A stretch of DNA of 32,397 nucleotides from Pseudobdellovibrionaceae bacterium (GTDB lineage Bacteria > Bdellovibrionota > Bdellovibrionia > Bdellovibrionales > Bdellovibrionaceae), in assembly GCA_025055135.1 (NCBI GenBank), contig JANWYU010000188.1:1-32397 (forward strand), read 5' to 3'. The notes below the pieces were generated by a model. That model was given only the letters and a program-made list of their open reading frames with translations. It made no database searches and was not told where the DNA came from. Positions 8,421-16,159 of this stretch are shown in pieces (position 1 is the first letter of the stretch; the number at the start of each line of letters is the position of its first letter). A program made the position numbers and the translations under genes.

Positions 8421-9529
8421 TACTGACACTGCATGAGTAAATTCATGATGGACTGCACTTGAGACGTAATATCAACGGAACTACCTTGCTGACAGTTCCA
8501 ACCCTCCGCCTGATTCGCACTGGCAATACCATATTGAGCCCTTTGAGAGCTTTGATAATTAATCGTACTGAAACTCTCCGAAATTGCTGCTGCATAGCCT
8601 TCATAGGTACTATTGGGACCCGTATTCATATTTATATCCCATCCCTGGGGCGAAGTTAAAGTTCCCGAAAGACCTCCTCCGCCCGCCCCTTGACCTAAAG
8701 CGAAGTTGGCATAATTACTACCCAGGACTTCAAAAGACAGTCGCCCAAAAGAATCTGAACTCGCTTTTTCCGCGAAGGCAGCATCAATACGATTTGAGTG
8801 TTGGGTCATTTTAAAATAGTATGTGGGGTTGGACATTCCTGCATTCAGAGAATGATCAGTAATACGGCGAATGACAATGCTTTTAGAGCCCTGCCATCCG
8901 TTATTAAACACTCCAGAAACAGTCATCTTTTGTAATATCTTTAGGTTACTACCCACAAAATTATCAGCGTCATAGGTAAAATCAATGGTAATAGAAGAAG
9001 TTCCTGTGTTATAAGAACCTATAATATTCCCATAGTTTAAATTGGCTGACGGGCTACCACCACACATTTTGATGTTAAAAATCCCTAGGGTATTATTAAC
9101 AACCTGAGCACTTACCAGAATTTTCTCGTTTGAACCAACGACAAAATAATAATTATTGCCATCGGGAGTTAATACTCCTTGATTGATCATCACCCCAATG
9201 CGACATAAAACCTTGTCCGCATTTTTGGCTACAGAAAAAAACCATTTTCCAGTATCACAACCACTATTCATTGGTGCGCTAGTAACTCCATTGCAGGTGC
9301 CACCCATATGCAAAAATGTGTGAGTGGCGGCCGAAGGCTGTACTAATGCCGAAGGAAATAGATTGGCATTATTGTTAACATTTCCTCCCAAATAAGGGAT
9401 GGCAATATTGGAGCCGCTTCCCTCACTACTTTTATTACTACAGCCTAAAAAAACTAACCCTGGCAGAATTACAGTGCTCACCAATGAGAAACGAACAAAC
9501 TTCTTTAATGAATGGAATGGAATATACAT
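8420..9529 (-). CDS. Putative lipoprotein of unknown function
   Basis: I do not recognise a family. The N-terminus is a lipoprotein signal: basic residues, a hydrophobic core and lipobox FLGC, with C30 as the likely lipidated Cys. A low-complexity Ser/Gly/Asn stretch follows (31-60), typical of a tether. The mature 340 residues are Asn-, Ser- and Gly-rich with beta-type alternation and several further cysteines, including pairs near 79/91 and near the C-terminus, consistent with a disulfide-bonded surface or periplasmic protein. The start has AGGGGG four bases upstream of ATG. The gene follows a beta-barrel protein gene by 44 bp, separated by a terminator-like hairpin, so the two may be only partly co-expressed. 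Confidence 0.8.
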   Translation of the reverse strand: MYIPFHSLKKFVRFSLVSTVILPGLVFLGCSNKSSEGSGSNIAIPYLGGNVNNNANLFPSALVQPSAATHTFLHMGGTCNGVTSAPMNSGCDTGKWFFSVAKNADKVLCRIGVMINQGVLTPDGNNYYFVVGSNEKILVSAQVVNNTLGIFNIKMCGGSPSANLNYGNIIGSYNTGTSSITIDFTYDADNFVGSNLKILQKMTVSGVFNNGWQGSKSIVIRRITDHSLNAGMSNPTYYFKMTQHSNRIDAAFAEKASSDSFGRLSFEVLGSNYANFALGQGAGGGGLSGTLTSPQGWDINMNTGPNSTYEGYAAAISESFSTINYQSSQRAQYGIASANQAEGWNCQQGSSVDITSQVQSIMNLLMQCQ

Positions 9530-9555
9530 AGTACCCCCTATATCAATAAAAATAT

Positions 9556-9577
9556 TTAACTTTCGTCACAAAGTTAA
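9556..9577 (-). terminator. AT-rich hairpin followed by T-rich tract
   Basis: TTAACTTT at 9556-9563 and AAAGTTAA at 9570-9577 form a perfect eight-pair stem with a six-base loop. Read on the minus strand, the hairpin begins at the stop codon of the beta-barrel gene and is followed by ATATTTTTATT. The stem is AT-rich, so termination may be partial and may separate expression of the two exported-protein genes. Confidence 0.45.
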
Positions 9578-10131
9578 AAAACAACTCCCAATAGTAAGGC
9601 AGGATGATACTCTTGAGAAATTTTATTGGTAGCGTTGGATGTGCTACTGCCAATTGCAATTTTATTATAGGAAAGCGTTCGAAAACTCACTTGTAAGCCA
9701 CCAAAAAATGAAGAAGAAACAAACCAACGATATCCGACATCAAAGCCAAACCCTGAACCATCTTGCAACTTGGTAACGGACGAAATCTCGTAAGTAGAGA
9801 CAGGAAAATAGTTGAAATCAAAAAACCAATTTACCGATCGGTATCCAAGTGATACTCCATACGAAATACGAGGTCTACTGTTACCAATCTCATTAATAAA
9901 GTGATCATAAACTAAACCAACAAAATATGATCCTCCGTTATAGCCTAACTTAATTTGATAATCCGATAAGTAAGATTCAACGTTACCCAAGTTATTTCCC
10001 TCAGTTTTCTGTGACCAAGAATAATAACTTAAATGCCCTTCGAACTTGGACCAACCTTCTTGGGCATAACCAAACATAATCACAAGAACAACCAAATATG
10101 CTACTAGTGAATATCGTATCATGGTGCTCAT
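9574..10131 (-). CDS. Small outer-membrane beta-barrel protein
   Basis: The function is unknown. An N-terminal signal peptide (hydrophobic residues about 8-22, probable cut after GYA) is followed by about 160 residues of alternating polar and aromatic positions, with repeated Tyr/Phe/Trp-rich strands such as SYFVGLVYDHF and VNWFFDFNYF. The C-terminal residue is Phe after GVV, which fits the Bam recognition signal of outer-membrane barrels. The length suggests about eight strands, in the OmpX/OmpW size range. ATG has the strong site AGGAGG a few bases upstream. It is divergent from the subtilisin-like protease gene across about 180 bp. Confidence 0.8.
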   Translation of the reverse strand: MSTMIRYSLVAYLVVLVIMFGYAQEGWSKFEGHLSYYSWSQKTEGNNLGNVESYLSDYQIKLGYNGGSYFVGLVYDHFINEIGNSRPRISYGVSLGYRSVNWFFDFNYFPVSTYEISSVTKLQDGSGFGFDVGYRWFVSSSFFGGLQVSFRTLSYNKIAIGSSTSNATNKISQEYHPALLLGVVF

Positions 10132-10188
10132 ACCTCCTCCTTTTGTTCCTAATTATCAAAGAACCCCACTTAATCTCAAACTATAATT

Positions 10189-10218
10189 TTGTTACTAGAT
10201 AATCGTTAAAACTATAGT
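10189..10218 (+). promoter_or_regulatory. Candidate sigma-70 promoter for the protease gene
   Basis: TTGTTA (10189-10194), an 18-base spacer and TATAGT (10213-10218) lie in the divergent intergenic region about 95 bp before the protease ATG. Both boxes are partial matches to the sigma-70 consensus. Confidence 0.35.
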
Positions 10219-10311
10219 CTAGCTTGCTAGCAAAAAGCCCTCTATGTTACCGTAAAGATCACATCAATGGTCCATTAACTTTCCTCAAACTTGATCGATA
10301 CCAAGTATGTA

Positions 10312-11679
10312 ATGAGTCCTCACAAGACAAAATATCGTTTGGGTTACCTAATTATTGTTTGTTGTATCCTTTTAGTCTCGGGAGCCATCGTTTTTCGGTT
10401 TCCCAATCGTGGTTCTGATCAAAATAACCCCCTTGCCTCGCAGCGTAGTGTGGCAAAAATTACTTTAGAAAAAGAGCATCCCAATAAGAGCCAGCTTCAT
10501 TCTCGCCATCTAGAACTAGGTATTATTACCGGTAGAACGGACAAATTGGATCGTGAAGAATCAGTGATTATGAACGATCCTGCATTAAAGCAAGCCTGGG
10601 GAATCGAAAAGGCAAATGCTTTAAAGGCATGGAGAATTACCCAAGGGTCGGAAAAATTAGTGGTGGCTGTAATCGACACCGGATGTGATCTCAAGCATGA
10701 GGATTTAGCTGATAATTACTGGACGAATCCAGGTGAAATTCGAGACGGAAAAGATAATGACGGTAACGGATTTGTCGATGACATCCATGGCTGGAATTTT
10801 GTCAGCAATAATAATGATTTAACGGATAACCACGGTCATGGCACCCATGTGGCTGGGATTATCGGAGCCATCGCCAACAACGGCAAAGGTTTGGCAGGAG
10901 TCTCACCCAAAGTTCGCCTTATGTGTTTAAAGTACTATGACCCTAAGAATCCAAGTGATCATCTTAAAAACACCATAAAAGCCATCCAGTACGCCATAAA
11001 AATGAAGGCCCATATTATCAACTATTCCGGTGGCGGAATCGAACCCTCCGCCGAAGAACAGTCCATTATTGAAGCGGCTCAAAATCAGGGAATATTATTT
11101 GTGGCGGCAGCTGGTAATGAGCGCTCTAACTCTGATATCCACAAATATTATCCGGCTGACTACGGGTTAGAAAACATCATATCGGTAACAGCAATTGATC
11201 CTTCAAATTCTATTTTGCCCTCCTCCAATTATGGAACTCAAACTGTCGATCTGGCAGCCCCAGGACATAACATTCTTTCCACCCTACCAGGATCCACCTA
11301 TGGCTTCATGACCGGAACGTCCCAAGCCACTGCTTTTGTTTCAGGAGCAGCAGTACTGGTATGGTCACGCCATCCTCATTTTGCTTATCATGAGGTGAAA
11401 CGCTACATTTTACAAACAGGCACCATGGATGAAAACCTTTTAAAGAAAACGCGCACAGCACGAGTTTTGAATTTATTGAAGGCTTTAACTATGATGGACA
11501 ACACTTTAACATTAACCGGACTTTCTGGCCCTTCTACCCAACCCATATCCTCCGACAATCCTTTTTCCGTTGATTCCCAAAATCCTTTTAAACCATTTAT
11601 TGAGCTCAATATTTTCAGCAAAAAACTTCAAGAAAAATCAATCCAATCAAGAGAAGCCTCGCAGCCTACTAATCAATAA
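10312..11679 (+). CDS. Membrane-anchored or secreted subtilisin-like serine protease (S8)
   Basis: Exported endopeptidase of peptidase family S8. Residues 10-28 form a hydrophobic signal or anchor. The catalytic triad is D122 (VIDTG), H176 (HGHGTHVAG) and S337 (GTSQATA), with oxyanion N269 (AAAGNE). A DGKDNDGNGFVDD segment (145-157) after the Asp motif looks like a Ca-binding insertion common in S8 proteases. After the protease domain (to about residue 385) comes a Ser/Pro/Asn-rich tail of about 70 residues with no recognised domain. About 80 residues between anchor and catalytic core may be a short propeptide. Starts possible: ATG at 10312 or TTG at 10291; neither has a strong ribosome site. 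It is monocistronic by position. Confidence 0.92.
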   Translation: MSPHKTKYRLGYLIIVCCILLVSGAIVFRFPNRGSDQNNPLASQRSVAKITLEKEHPNKSQLHSRHLELGIITGRTDKLDREESVIMNDPALKQAWGIEKANALKAWRITQGSEKLVVAVIDTGCDLKHEDLADNYWTNPGEIRDGKDNDGNGFVDDIHGWNFVSNNNDLTDNHGHGTHVAGIIGAIANNGKGLAGVSPKVRLMCLKYYDPKNPSDHLKNTIKAIQYAIKMKAHIINYSGGGIEPSAEEQSIIEAAQNQGILFVAAAGNERSNSDIHKYYPADYGLENIISVTAIDPSNSILPSSNYGTQTVDLAAPGHNILSTLPGSTYGFMTGTSQATAFVSGAAVLVWSRHPHFAYHEVKRYILQTGTMDENLLKKTRTARVLNLLKALTMMDNTLTLTGLSGPSTQPISSDNPFSVDSQNPFKPFIELNIFSKKLQEKSIQSREASQPTNQ

Positions 11680-11691
11680 ATGCCTCCCCAA

Positions 11692-11719
11692 TTGAATGTT
11701 CCCAATCTTCTGTGATACT
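11692..11719 (+). promoter_or_regulatory. Weak candidate promoter for the Mla-type operon
   Basis: TTGAAT (11692-11697), a 16-base spacer and GATACT (11714-11719) lie 24 bp before the ATPase gene. The match is modest and the assignment tentative. Confidence 0.22.
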
Positions 11720-11742
11720 TAAATTTTGTAAGATACCTAACT

Positions 11743-12504
11743 ATGAACAATCAAAAACAAACAAATCCATCGCCCTCTCCCATCATCTCCTTTCTCCAGG
11801 TTCGGAAATCCTTTGGTAACAATGTTGTTCTGAAAAATGTTACCTTAGATATCTATCCTGGAGAAATTATTTTTATCATTGGACGTTCCGGATCCGGTAA
11901 ATCAGTTTTATTGAAACACCTGGTTGGCCTGATTCGGCCTGATAGTGGGGATATTTTTTTTAAAGCACAGAACTTGTCCCATCTAAAGGAGAATGAATTC
12001 TTTCCCATTCGCCAGAAAGTGGGTCTTATCTTCCAACAACCGGCCCTTTTTGATTCTTTAACCGTTTACGAAAATGTGGCCTTTGGGTTGCAACGCTTGC
12101 AAAAACGCTCAGGCAAAGAACTAGAGGACCAAATTAATAAGGTCTTAGCCACCTTGGCCATTAGCGACCTTAAAAACCGCAAACCCAACACGCTCTCCTT
12201 CGGACAGCAAAAGAGAGTAGCAATAGCACGCACCATCGCCTTAAACCCTGAGGTGCTCCTTTTTGACGAACCCACCACGGGTCTTGATCCAGTGGCTACC
12301 ACGGTAGTAAATGGTTTAATCGCCTCCTTATCGCGAAAAATGAAAACCACCTCCGTTGTGGTCTCACATGATATGCACTCAGCCTTCACTATTGCTGATC
12401 GGATTGTAATACTACACGAAGGTGAAGTCCTCGTGGGAGGAACACCCGCTGAGATAAAACAGTGTTCTCATCCCCTAGTGCAAGAATTCATTAAAGAGGT
12501 TTAG
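11743..12504 (+). CDS. mlaF: Lipid ABC transporter ATP-binding subunit, MlaF-like
   Basis: Cytosolic ATPase of a Mla/MCE-type phospholipid transporter. Motifs: Walker A GRSGSGKS (47-54), Q-loop Q98 (FQQP), Walker B LLFDEP with E176, and H-loop H209 (SHD). The signature motif is LSFGQQKR (151-158) in place of the usual LSGGM-KR of MlaF, so the first Gly after Ser is Phe. The family call comes from overall sequence and from the permease and MCE genes directly after it; the first permease starts immediately after this stop codon. It would power lipid movement between the inner membrane and periplasmic carriers; direction is not determined. Confidence 0.92.
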   Translation: MNNQKQTNPSPSPIISFLQVRKSFGNNVVLKNVTLDIYPGEIIFIIGRSGSGKSVLLKHLVGLIRPDSGDIFFKAQNLSHLKENEFFPIRQKVGLIFQQPALFDSLTVYENVAFGLQRLQKRSGKELEDQINKVLATLAISDLKNRKPNTLSFGQQKRVAIARTIALNPEVLLFDEPTTGLDPVATTVVNGLIASLSRKMKTTSVVVSHDMHSAFTIADRIVILHEGEVLVGGTPAEIKQCSHPLVQEFIKEV

Positions 12505-13302
12505 ATGTCTACAAGGTTTTACAATGACGATAACCCTTCTAAAATATTGCTCATGCTAGCTAATTTAGGAAGTGCAGTAATTTTTTTACTCAAAATTCTA
12601 GCGCATTTGGGTAACTTAAAATTACACCAAGAAGATATCTTCCATCAAATTTGGAAAATAACATTACACAGCCTAGGTATCATTGCTTTGTCTGGCTTTT
12701 TTGTTGGTAGTATTATGGCCATTCAATTTTCCCTTCAATTAAAGGAATTTGCTGCCCTTTCTCTGCTGGGAGGCCTTGCTACCAGTGGCACCATTCGAGA
12801 GCTTGGCCCACTACTAATTGCTTTTATGCTCTCAGGTAGAGTAGGGGCTTACACCACAAGTGAATTGGGAACAATGAAGGTAACAGACCAAATTGATGCC
12901 ATTCGCTGTTTGGGAGCTGATCCCATAAAAGAAATTATTTTCCCTCGCTTTATTGGAATTATATGTGCTAGCTTTTTTCTCCTTATTTTTGGTGTTTTTA
13001 CTTCAATCTTCGGTGGAATGACAGCAGCTGCACTTCTTTTGCAATTAAGCCCTCAAGAATATTTAAGGGAAATACCCCGATTCTTGAATTTATACTCCAT
13101 TTTACTAAGTCTATTTAAAGTCTTTGTTTTTTCCTTCTGTTTAGCCTGGATTTCCACTTATATTGGCTATCATACGGAGGGGGGAGCCCTGGGCGTTGGC
13201 AAAAACGTAGTGAAAACCGCCGCCTTAAGTCTATCGGTTATTGTTTTTGCCGACTGGGTAACTAGTTTAGTATCGGAAAGTATTCAACTTCTTTTTAGTT
13301 AA
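12505..13302 (+). CDS. mlaE: MlaE-family permease, first copy
   Basis: Integral inner-membrane subunit of the lipid ABC transporter. It has 265 residues with an amphipathic N-terminal region, then about five hydrophobic segments. The family core is clear at about 98-137: RELGPLLIAFMLSGRVGA, then SELGTMKVTDQIDAIRCLG, very close to the MlaE consensus. The ATG follows the ATPase stop with no gap. A second, clearly different MlaE-family gene follows two bases later, so the working transporter could be a heterodimer of permeases. Confidence 0.92.
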   Translation: MSTRFYNDDNPSKILLMLANLGSAVIFLLKILAHLGNLKLHQEDIFHQIWKITLHSLGIIALSGFFVGSIMAIQFSLQLKEFAALSLLGGLATSGTIRELGPLLIAFMLSGRVGAYTTSELGTMKVTDQIDAIRCLGADPIKEIIFPRFIGIICASFFLLIFGVFTSIFGGMTAAALLLQLSPQEYLREIPRFLNLYSILLSLFKVFVFSFCLAWISTYIGYHTEGGALGVGKNVVKTAALSLSVIVFADWVTSLVSESIQLLFS

Positions 13303-13304
13303 AT

Positions 13305-14048
13305 ATGATGTGGCAACCCTTCTTTACTTTTTTTTCGTTTGCTAAAGATTGTATCGCCGATATTTTTCGCCCTCCCTTTCGCACCAACCTCTTATTTAAA
13401 GAAATGGAGTTAATCACCTATCAAAGTCTCCCTATTGTTACCCTATGTCTGTCATTTGCCGCTACTGTTACCATCTTAGAAAGTTCGTTCCACATGAAAA
13501 TGGTTATCGGCGATGATGCTTTGGTTCCCGGTTTTGCTGCCGTTTTAATTCTAAGAGAAATAGGAGCCATAGTAACAGCTCTTTTGATCGTAGCTCGTGC
13601 CGGGGCGGCCATGACTGCGGAAATTGCTCTAAAATTAATCACCGAGCAAATTGATGCTTTAAAAATGATAGGGATCAGACCCTATCAGTTCTTAGTAGCG
13701 CCCAAAATTGTAGCCTCTAGCCTTGGGGTAGCTATGTTAAGTATGCTTGTAAGCATTGTGGCCCTTGTTGTTTGCGGAGTAGCCTCCCACATCTACTTGG
13801 ACCTATCCCCTGGACTGTTTTTGGCTGCGTTCCATCGGTTTGCCAATTTTAATGATTTGTTTGTTTCTGGATTTAAGGGATTTATTTTCGGCTTTACCAT
13901 CCCCCTTATTTGCTGTTTCTTTGGATTTCAATGCAGGGGTGGTGCTGAACACGTGGGAAAGATGACCACTCGAGGAGTCGTGATGAGCTCCATTGTCATT
14001 ATCATTTTAGATTTCTTATTAAGCGCCCTCATAAGCCACTTGTTTTAA
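13305..14048 (+). CDS. MlaE-family permease, second divergent copy
   Basis: A second permease of the same family as its upstream neighbour. It has 247 residues and about five hydrophobic segments. The core at about 84-120 reads REIGAIVTALLIVARAGAAM, then AEIALKLITEQIDALKMIG. It keeps the E-x-G and TEQIDAL features but has ALK where the first copy and typical MlaE have GTM. The two permeases share the fold but little sequence elsewhere. Start ATG at 13305 follows the first permease stop by two bases, so tight co-translation is expected. It most likely pairs with the first copy around a shared ATPase; an alternative is two homodimeric versions. Confidence 0.88.
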   Translation: MMWQPFFTFFSFAKDCIADIFRPPFRTNLLFKEMELITYQSLPIVTLCLSFAATVTILESSFHMKMVIGDDALVPGFAAVLILREIGAIVTALLIVARAGAAMTAEIALKLITEQIDALKMIGIRPYQFLVAPKIVASSLGVAMLSMLVSIVALVVCGVASHIYLDLSPGLFLAAFHRFANFNDLFVSGFKGFIFGFTIPLICCFFGFQCRGGAEHVGKMTTRGVVMSSIVIIILDFLLSALISHLF

Positions 14049-14104
14049 TTGGGATTTTACATCTAAAATCAGTAACACAACAAACGTAGGAAGACGAGAA
14101 GCAT

Positions 14105-14887
14105 ATGAAGGCTGAAAGTAAGGTGGGAATCCTATTTGTGGCTACAGTTTTGGCAATAATTGCTTTTGCCATTGCCGTGGGAGTGGTAAACCCCTTTTCT
14201 AATCGATCAGAGCTCCATGTAATGTACAATTATGCTGGAGGACTCGATAAAGGATCGCCGGTGCGGGTAATGGGAATCAAAGTGGGAAGGGTGAAAGAAA
14301 TAACTTTTGCTCCAAACTATCGCCACAATCCCACAGGGGAGGAAGTAAAACTAAAGGTAACAATTGAAGTGGACAAAGCGGCCATGGACACAATTAGAGA
14401 AGACTCCCAGTTTTTCATAAACATGGCAGGGGTCATTGGTGAAAAATATCTGGAAATTACCCCGGGATCGCTAGAGCGGAAACCGCTACCTCCAAACTCT
14501 TATGTACGGGGGGAAGATCCTCCCCGAATCGACCAATTAATCTCTCAAGGCTATGGATTAGCTGGCAAACTTATTGAACTTGTTAATAAAAACGAAAATA
14601 GTGTAAATCAAATTTTTAAACAAATTGATACCTTGTTAAAAAATATAAATAAAACTTTGGCTCATCTCGACAAAATGAGTGAACCAAACGATATTCAACG
14701 TATTATTAAAAATACTGCACAGGTTACTGAAGATTTAAAATTTATTACCCAACAAATACGCTCCGAGAAAAGTCAGGAATCATTTAAGTTAATTCATAAA
14801 TTATTATTTCGCCTTGAAGATGTTGACGGAAAGGCTATTAAAAAGTTTTTTCAAGAGGAAGGGATTAAGGCCCGAATCTTTAATTAA
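14105..14887 (+). CDS. mlaD: MCE-domain substrate-binding protein, MlaD-like
   Basis: Periplasmic lipid-binding subunit anchored in the inner membrane. Residues 8-27 are the membrane helix. The MCE domain covers about 38-118 with the hallmark YAGGLDKGSPVRVMGIKVG (45-63) and GVIGEKYLEITPG (about 109-121). A long helical C-terminal part (about 155-260) would extend into the periplasm; in E. coli MlaD the equivalent helices form the hexamer pore. It has one MCE domain only. About 55 bp separate it from the second permease. No MlaC, MlaB or MlaA homologue is in the window. Confidence 0.93.
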   Translation: MKAESKVGILFVATVLAIIAFAIAVGVVNPFSNRSELHVMYNYAGGLDKGSPVRVMGIKVGRVKEITFAPNYRHNPTGEEVKLKVTIEVDKAAMDTIREDSQFFINMAGVIGEKYLEITPGSLERKPLPPNSYVRGEDPPRIDQLISQGYGLAGKLIELVNKNENSVNQIFKQIDTLLKNINKTLAHLDKMSEPNDIQRIIKNTAQVTEDLKFITQQIRSEKSQESFKLIHKLLFRLEDVDGKAIKKFFQEEGIKARIFN

Positions 14888-14910
14888 ATTTAGTTGATGA
14901 TCCACCAAAA

Positions 14911-15543
14911 ATGGAATTAATAAAAACCCTAAATCTTGGCTTGATTGACTATCTTGAGTGTTTAAATCTGCAATTACAGTTAGTTAGGGAAATTCACCAA
15001 ACTCAAGAACCCGGTTACCTAATTATTTGTTCCCATCCACCTGTGGTTACCAAGGGTCTTAAAACCTCTTCTGAAGATATCTTCGACTGGCACGGTAACA
15101 TAGTAGAAACCCGGCGGGGAGGAAGGGCTACCTATCATGGGCCCTCTCAAATTATTGCTTACCCAATCCTCAATCTGCAGTACCCTCACACCAAACAACC
15201 CCGCAAAGATGTGACCTGGCTGATCCGTTCCCTGGAACAAGCTACTATAAACACCCTACAAGAGTGGGGATTGAAGGCCCATGGGAAGACTGAAAAAGAG
15301 AATACAGGGGTTTGGGTTGGAGAAAAAAAAATTGCATCCATTGGAATTGCTGTTAGTCATTGGATTAGTTACCACGGCTTGGCATTAAACGTGTGGTCCG
15401 ATTCCCAAGCCTTTCATGGCATTAAACCATGCGGTTACCCACCATCCATTATGACCTCTCTGGAAGAAATTCTAGGGAAAAAACCAGAGAAAACGCTGAT
15501 TGAGTCCCAACTAATTAATCATCTACAACAATTACTTTTTTGA
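14911..15543 (+). CDS. lipB: Octanoyl-[acyl-carrier-protein]:protein N-octanoyltransferase
   Basis: Transfers octanoate from ACP to lipoyl domains, the first step of lipoate assembly. The 210 residues show RGGRATYHGP (69-78), the catalytic Lys K140 in EKKIASIG and the catalytic Cys C174 in IKPCGY. The His-Gly-Pro is followed by SQ where GQ is usual, a mild change. It lies 23 bp after mlaD on the same strand, so it may be read from the Mla transcript although its role is unrelated. LipA is not in the window. Confidence 0.95.
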   Translation: MELIKTLNLGLIDYLECLNLQLQLVREIHQTQEPGYLIICSHPPVVTKGLKTSSEDIFDWHGNIVETRRGGRATYHGPSQIIAYPILNLQYPHTKQPRKDVTWLIRSLEQATINTLQEWGLKAHGKTEKENTGVWVGEKKIASIGIAVSHWISYHGLALNVWSDSQAFHGIKPCGYPPSIMTSLEEILGKKPEKTLIESQLINHLQQLLF

Positions 15544-15581
15544 TTTCTTGTTTGATATTGGGCTTTCTTCGCTAGAGATTT

Positions 15582-16136
15582 CTAATTCTTTTTTTTTAAT
15601 AACAATCGCACCTTTTCTTCGATTACTCCAAGCGGCCTAGCTATGGAGGAAAATCGATTCACAACCTGACCATTCTGATCAATCAAAAATTTCTCAAAGT
15701 TCCACGCGATTTCATTCATAATGAGCCCCTTTTTTTCCTGAATTAAAAACGCGAAAAAGGGATGTTTATTGCCCCCACGAACTTTTGTTTTTTCCATCAT
15801 TGGAAATGTTACTTTATAATTAGTGCAAGCAAAATTTTTGATATCCTCTGCCTTTTCAAATTCTTGTTTAAAATCATCTGAGGGGAACGCTAAAATGACA
15901 AACCCCTGATCTTTATATTTTTGATAAAGTTTTTCCAAATCTCCCAACTGAGGAGTAAATCCACACTTGGAGGCGGTGTTTACCACTAAAACCACCTTCC
16001 CTTTAAGATCCGAGGTTCGAAAAATGGCCCCTTCCAAAGTCTTAAACTCGAAATCATAAAATGAGCTTTGTCCTACAGAACCAGCAGCCTCCAATCGATC
16101 AATCATCAGCAGTGAAATCAGTAATTTTTTAAACAT
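15582..16136 (-). CDS. Glutathione peroxidase-family thiol peroxidase, possibly exported
   Basis: Reduces peroxides using a Cys-based mechanism, probably with thioredoxin or an equivalent as donor. The family is shown by NTASKCGFTPQ with peroxidatic C58, FPMM with an upstream second Cys C104 as possible resolving residue, and AWNFEKFLID with W145 and N146. The usual catalytic Gln in NQF is Asp here (SDDF, residues 86-89). The N-terminus has a short hydrophobic run (residues 4-12) and AAG near 17-19, which could be a weak signal peptide. ATG has GGGGG four bases upstream. It follows mtaD by about 20 bp on the same strand. Confidence 0.9.
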   Translation of the reverse strand: MFKKLLISLLMIDRLEAAGSVGQSSFYDFEFKTLEGAIFRTSDLKGKVVLVVNTASKCGFTPQLGDLEKLYQKYKDQGFVILAFPSDDFKQEFEKAEDIKNFACTNYKVTFPMMEKTKVRGGNKHPFFAFLIQEKKGLIMNEIAWNFEKFLIDQNGQVVNRFSSIARPLGVIEEKVRLLLKKKN

Positions 16137-16159
16137 ATTTCCCCCCTATTGCCGAACCC

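Noticed and set aside
15544-15600. T-rich run between convergent lipB and the peroxidase gene as an intrinsic terminator
   Set aside because: A long T-run is present near 15590, but no stable stem was found before it.
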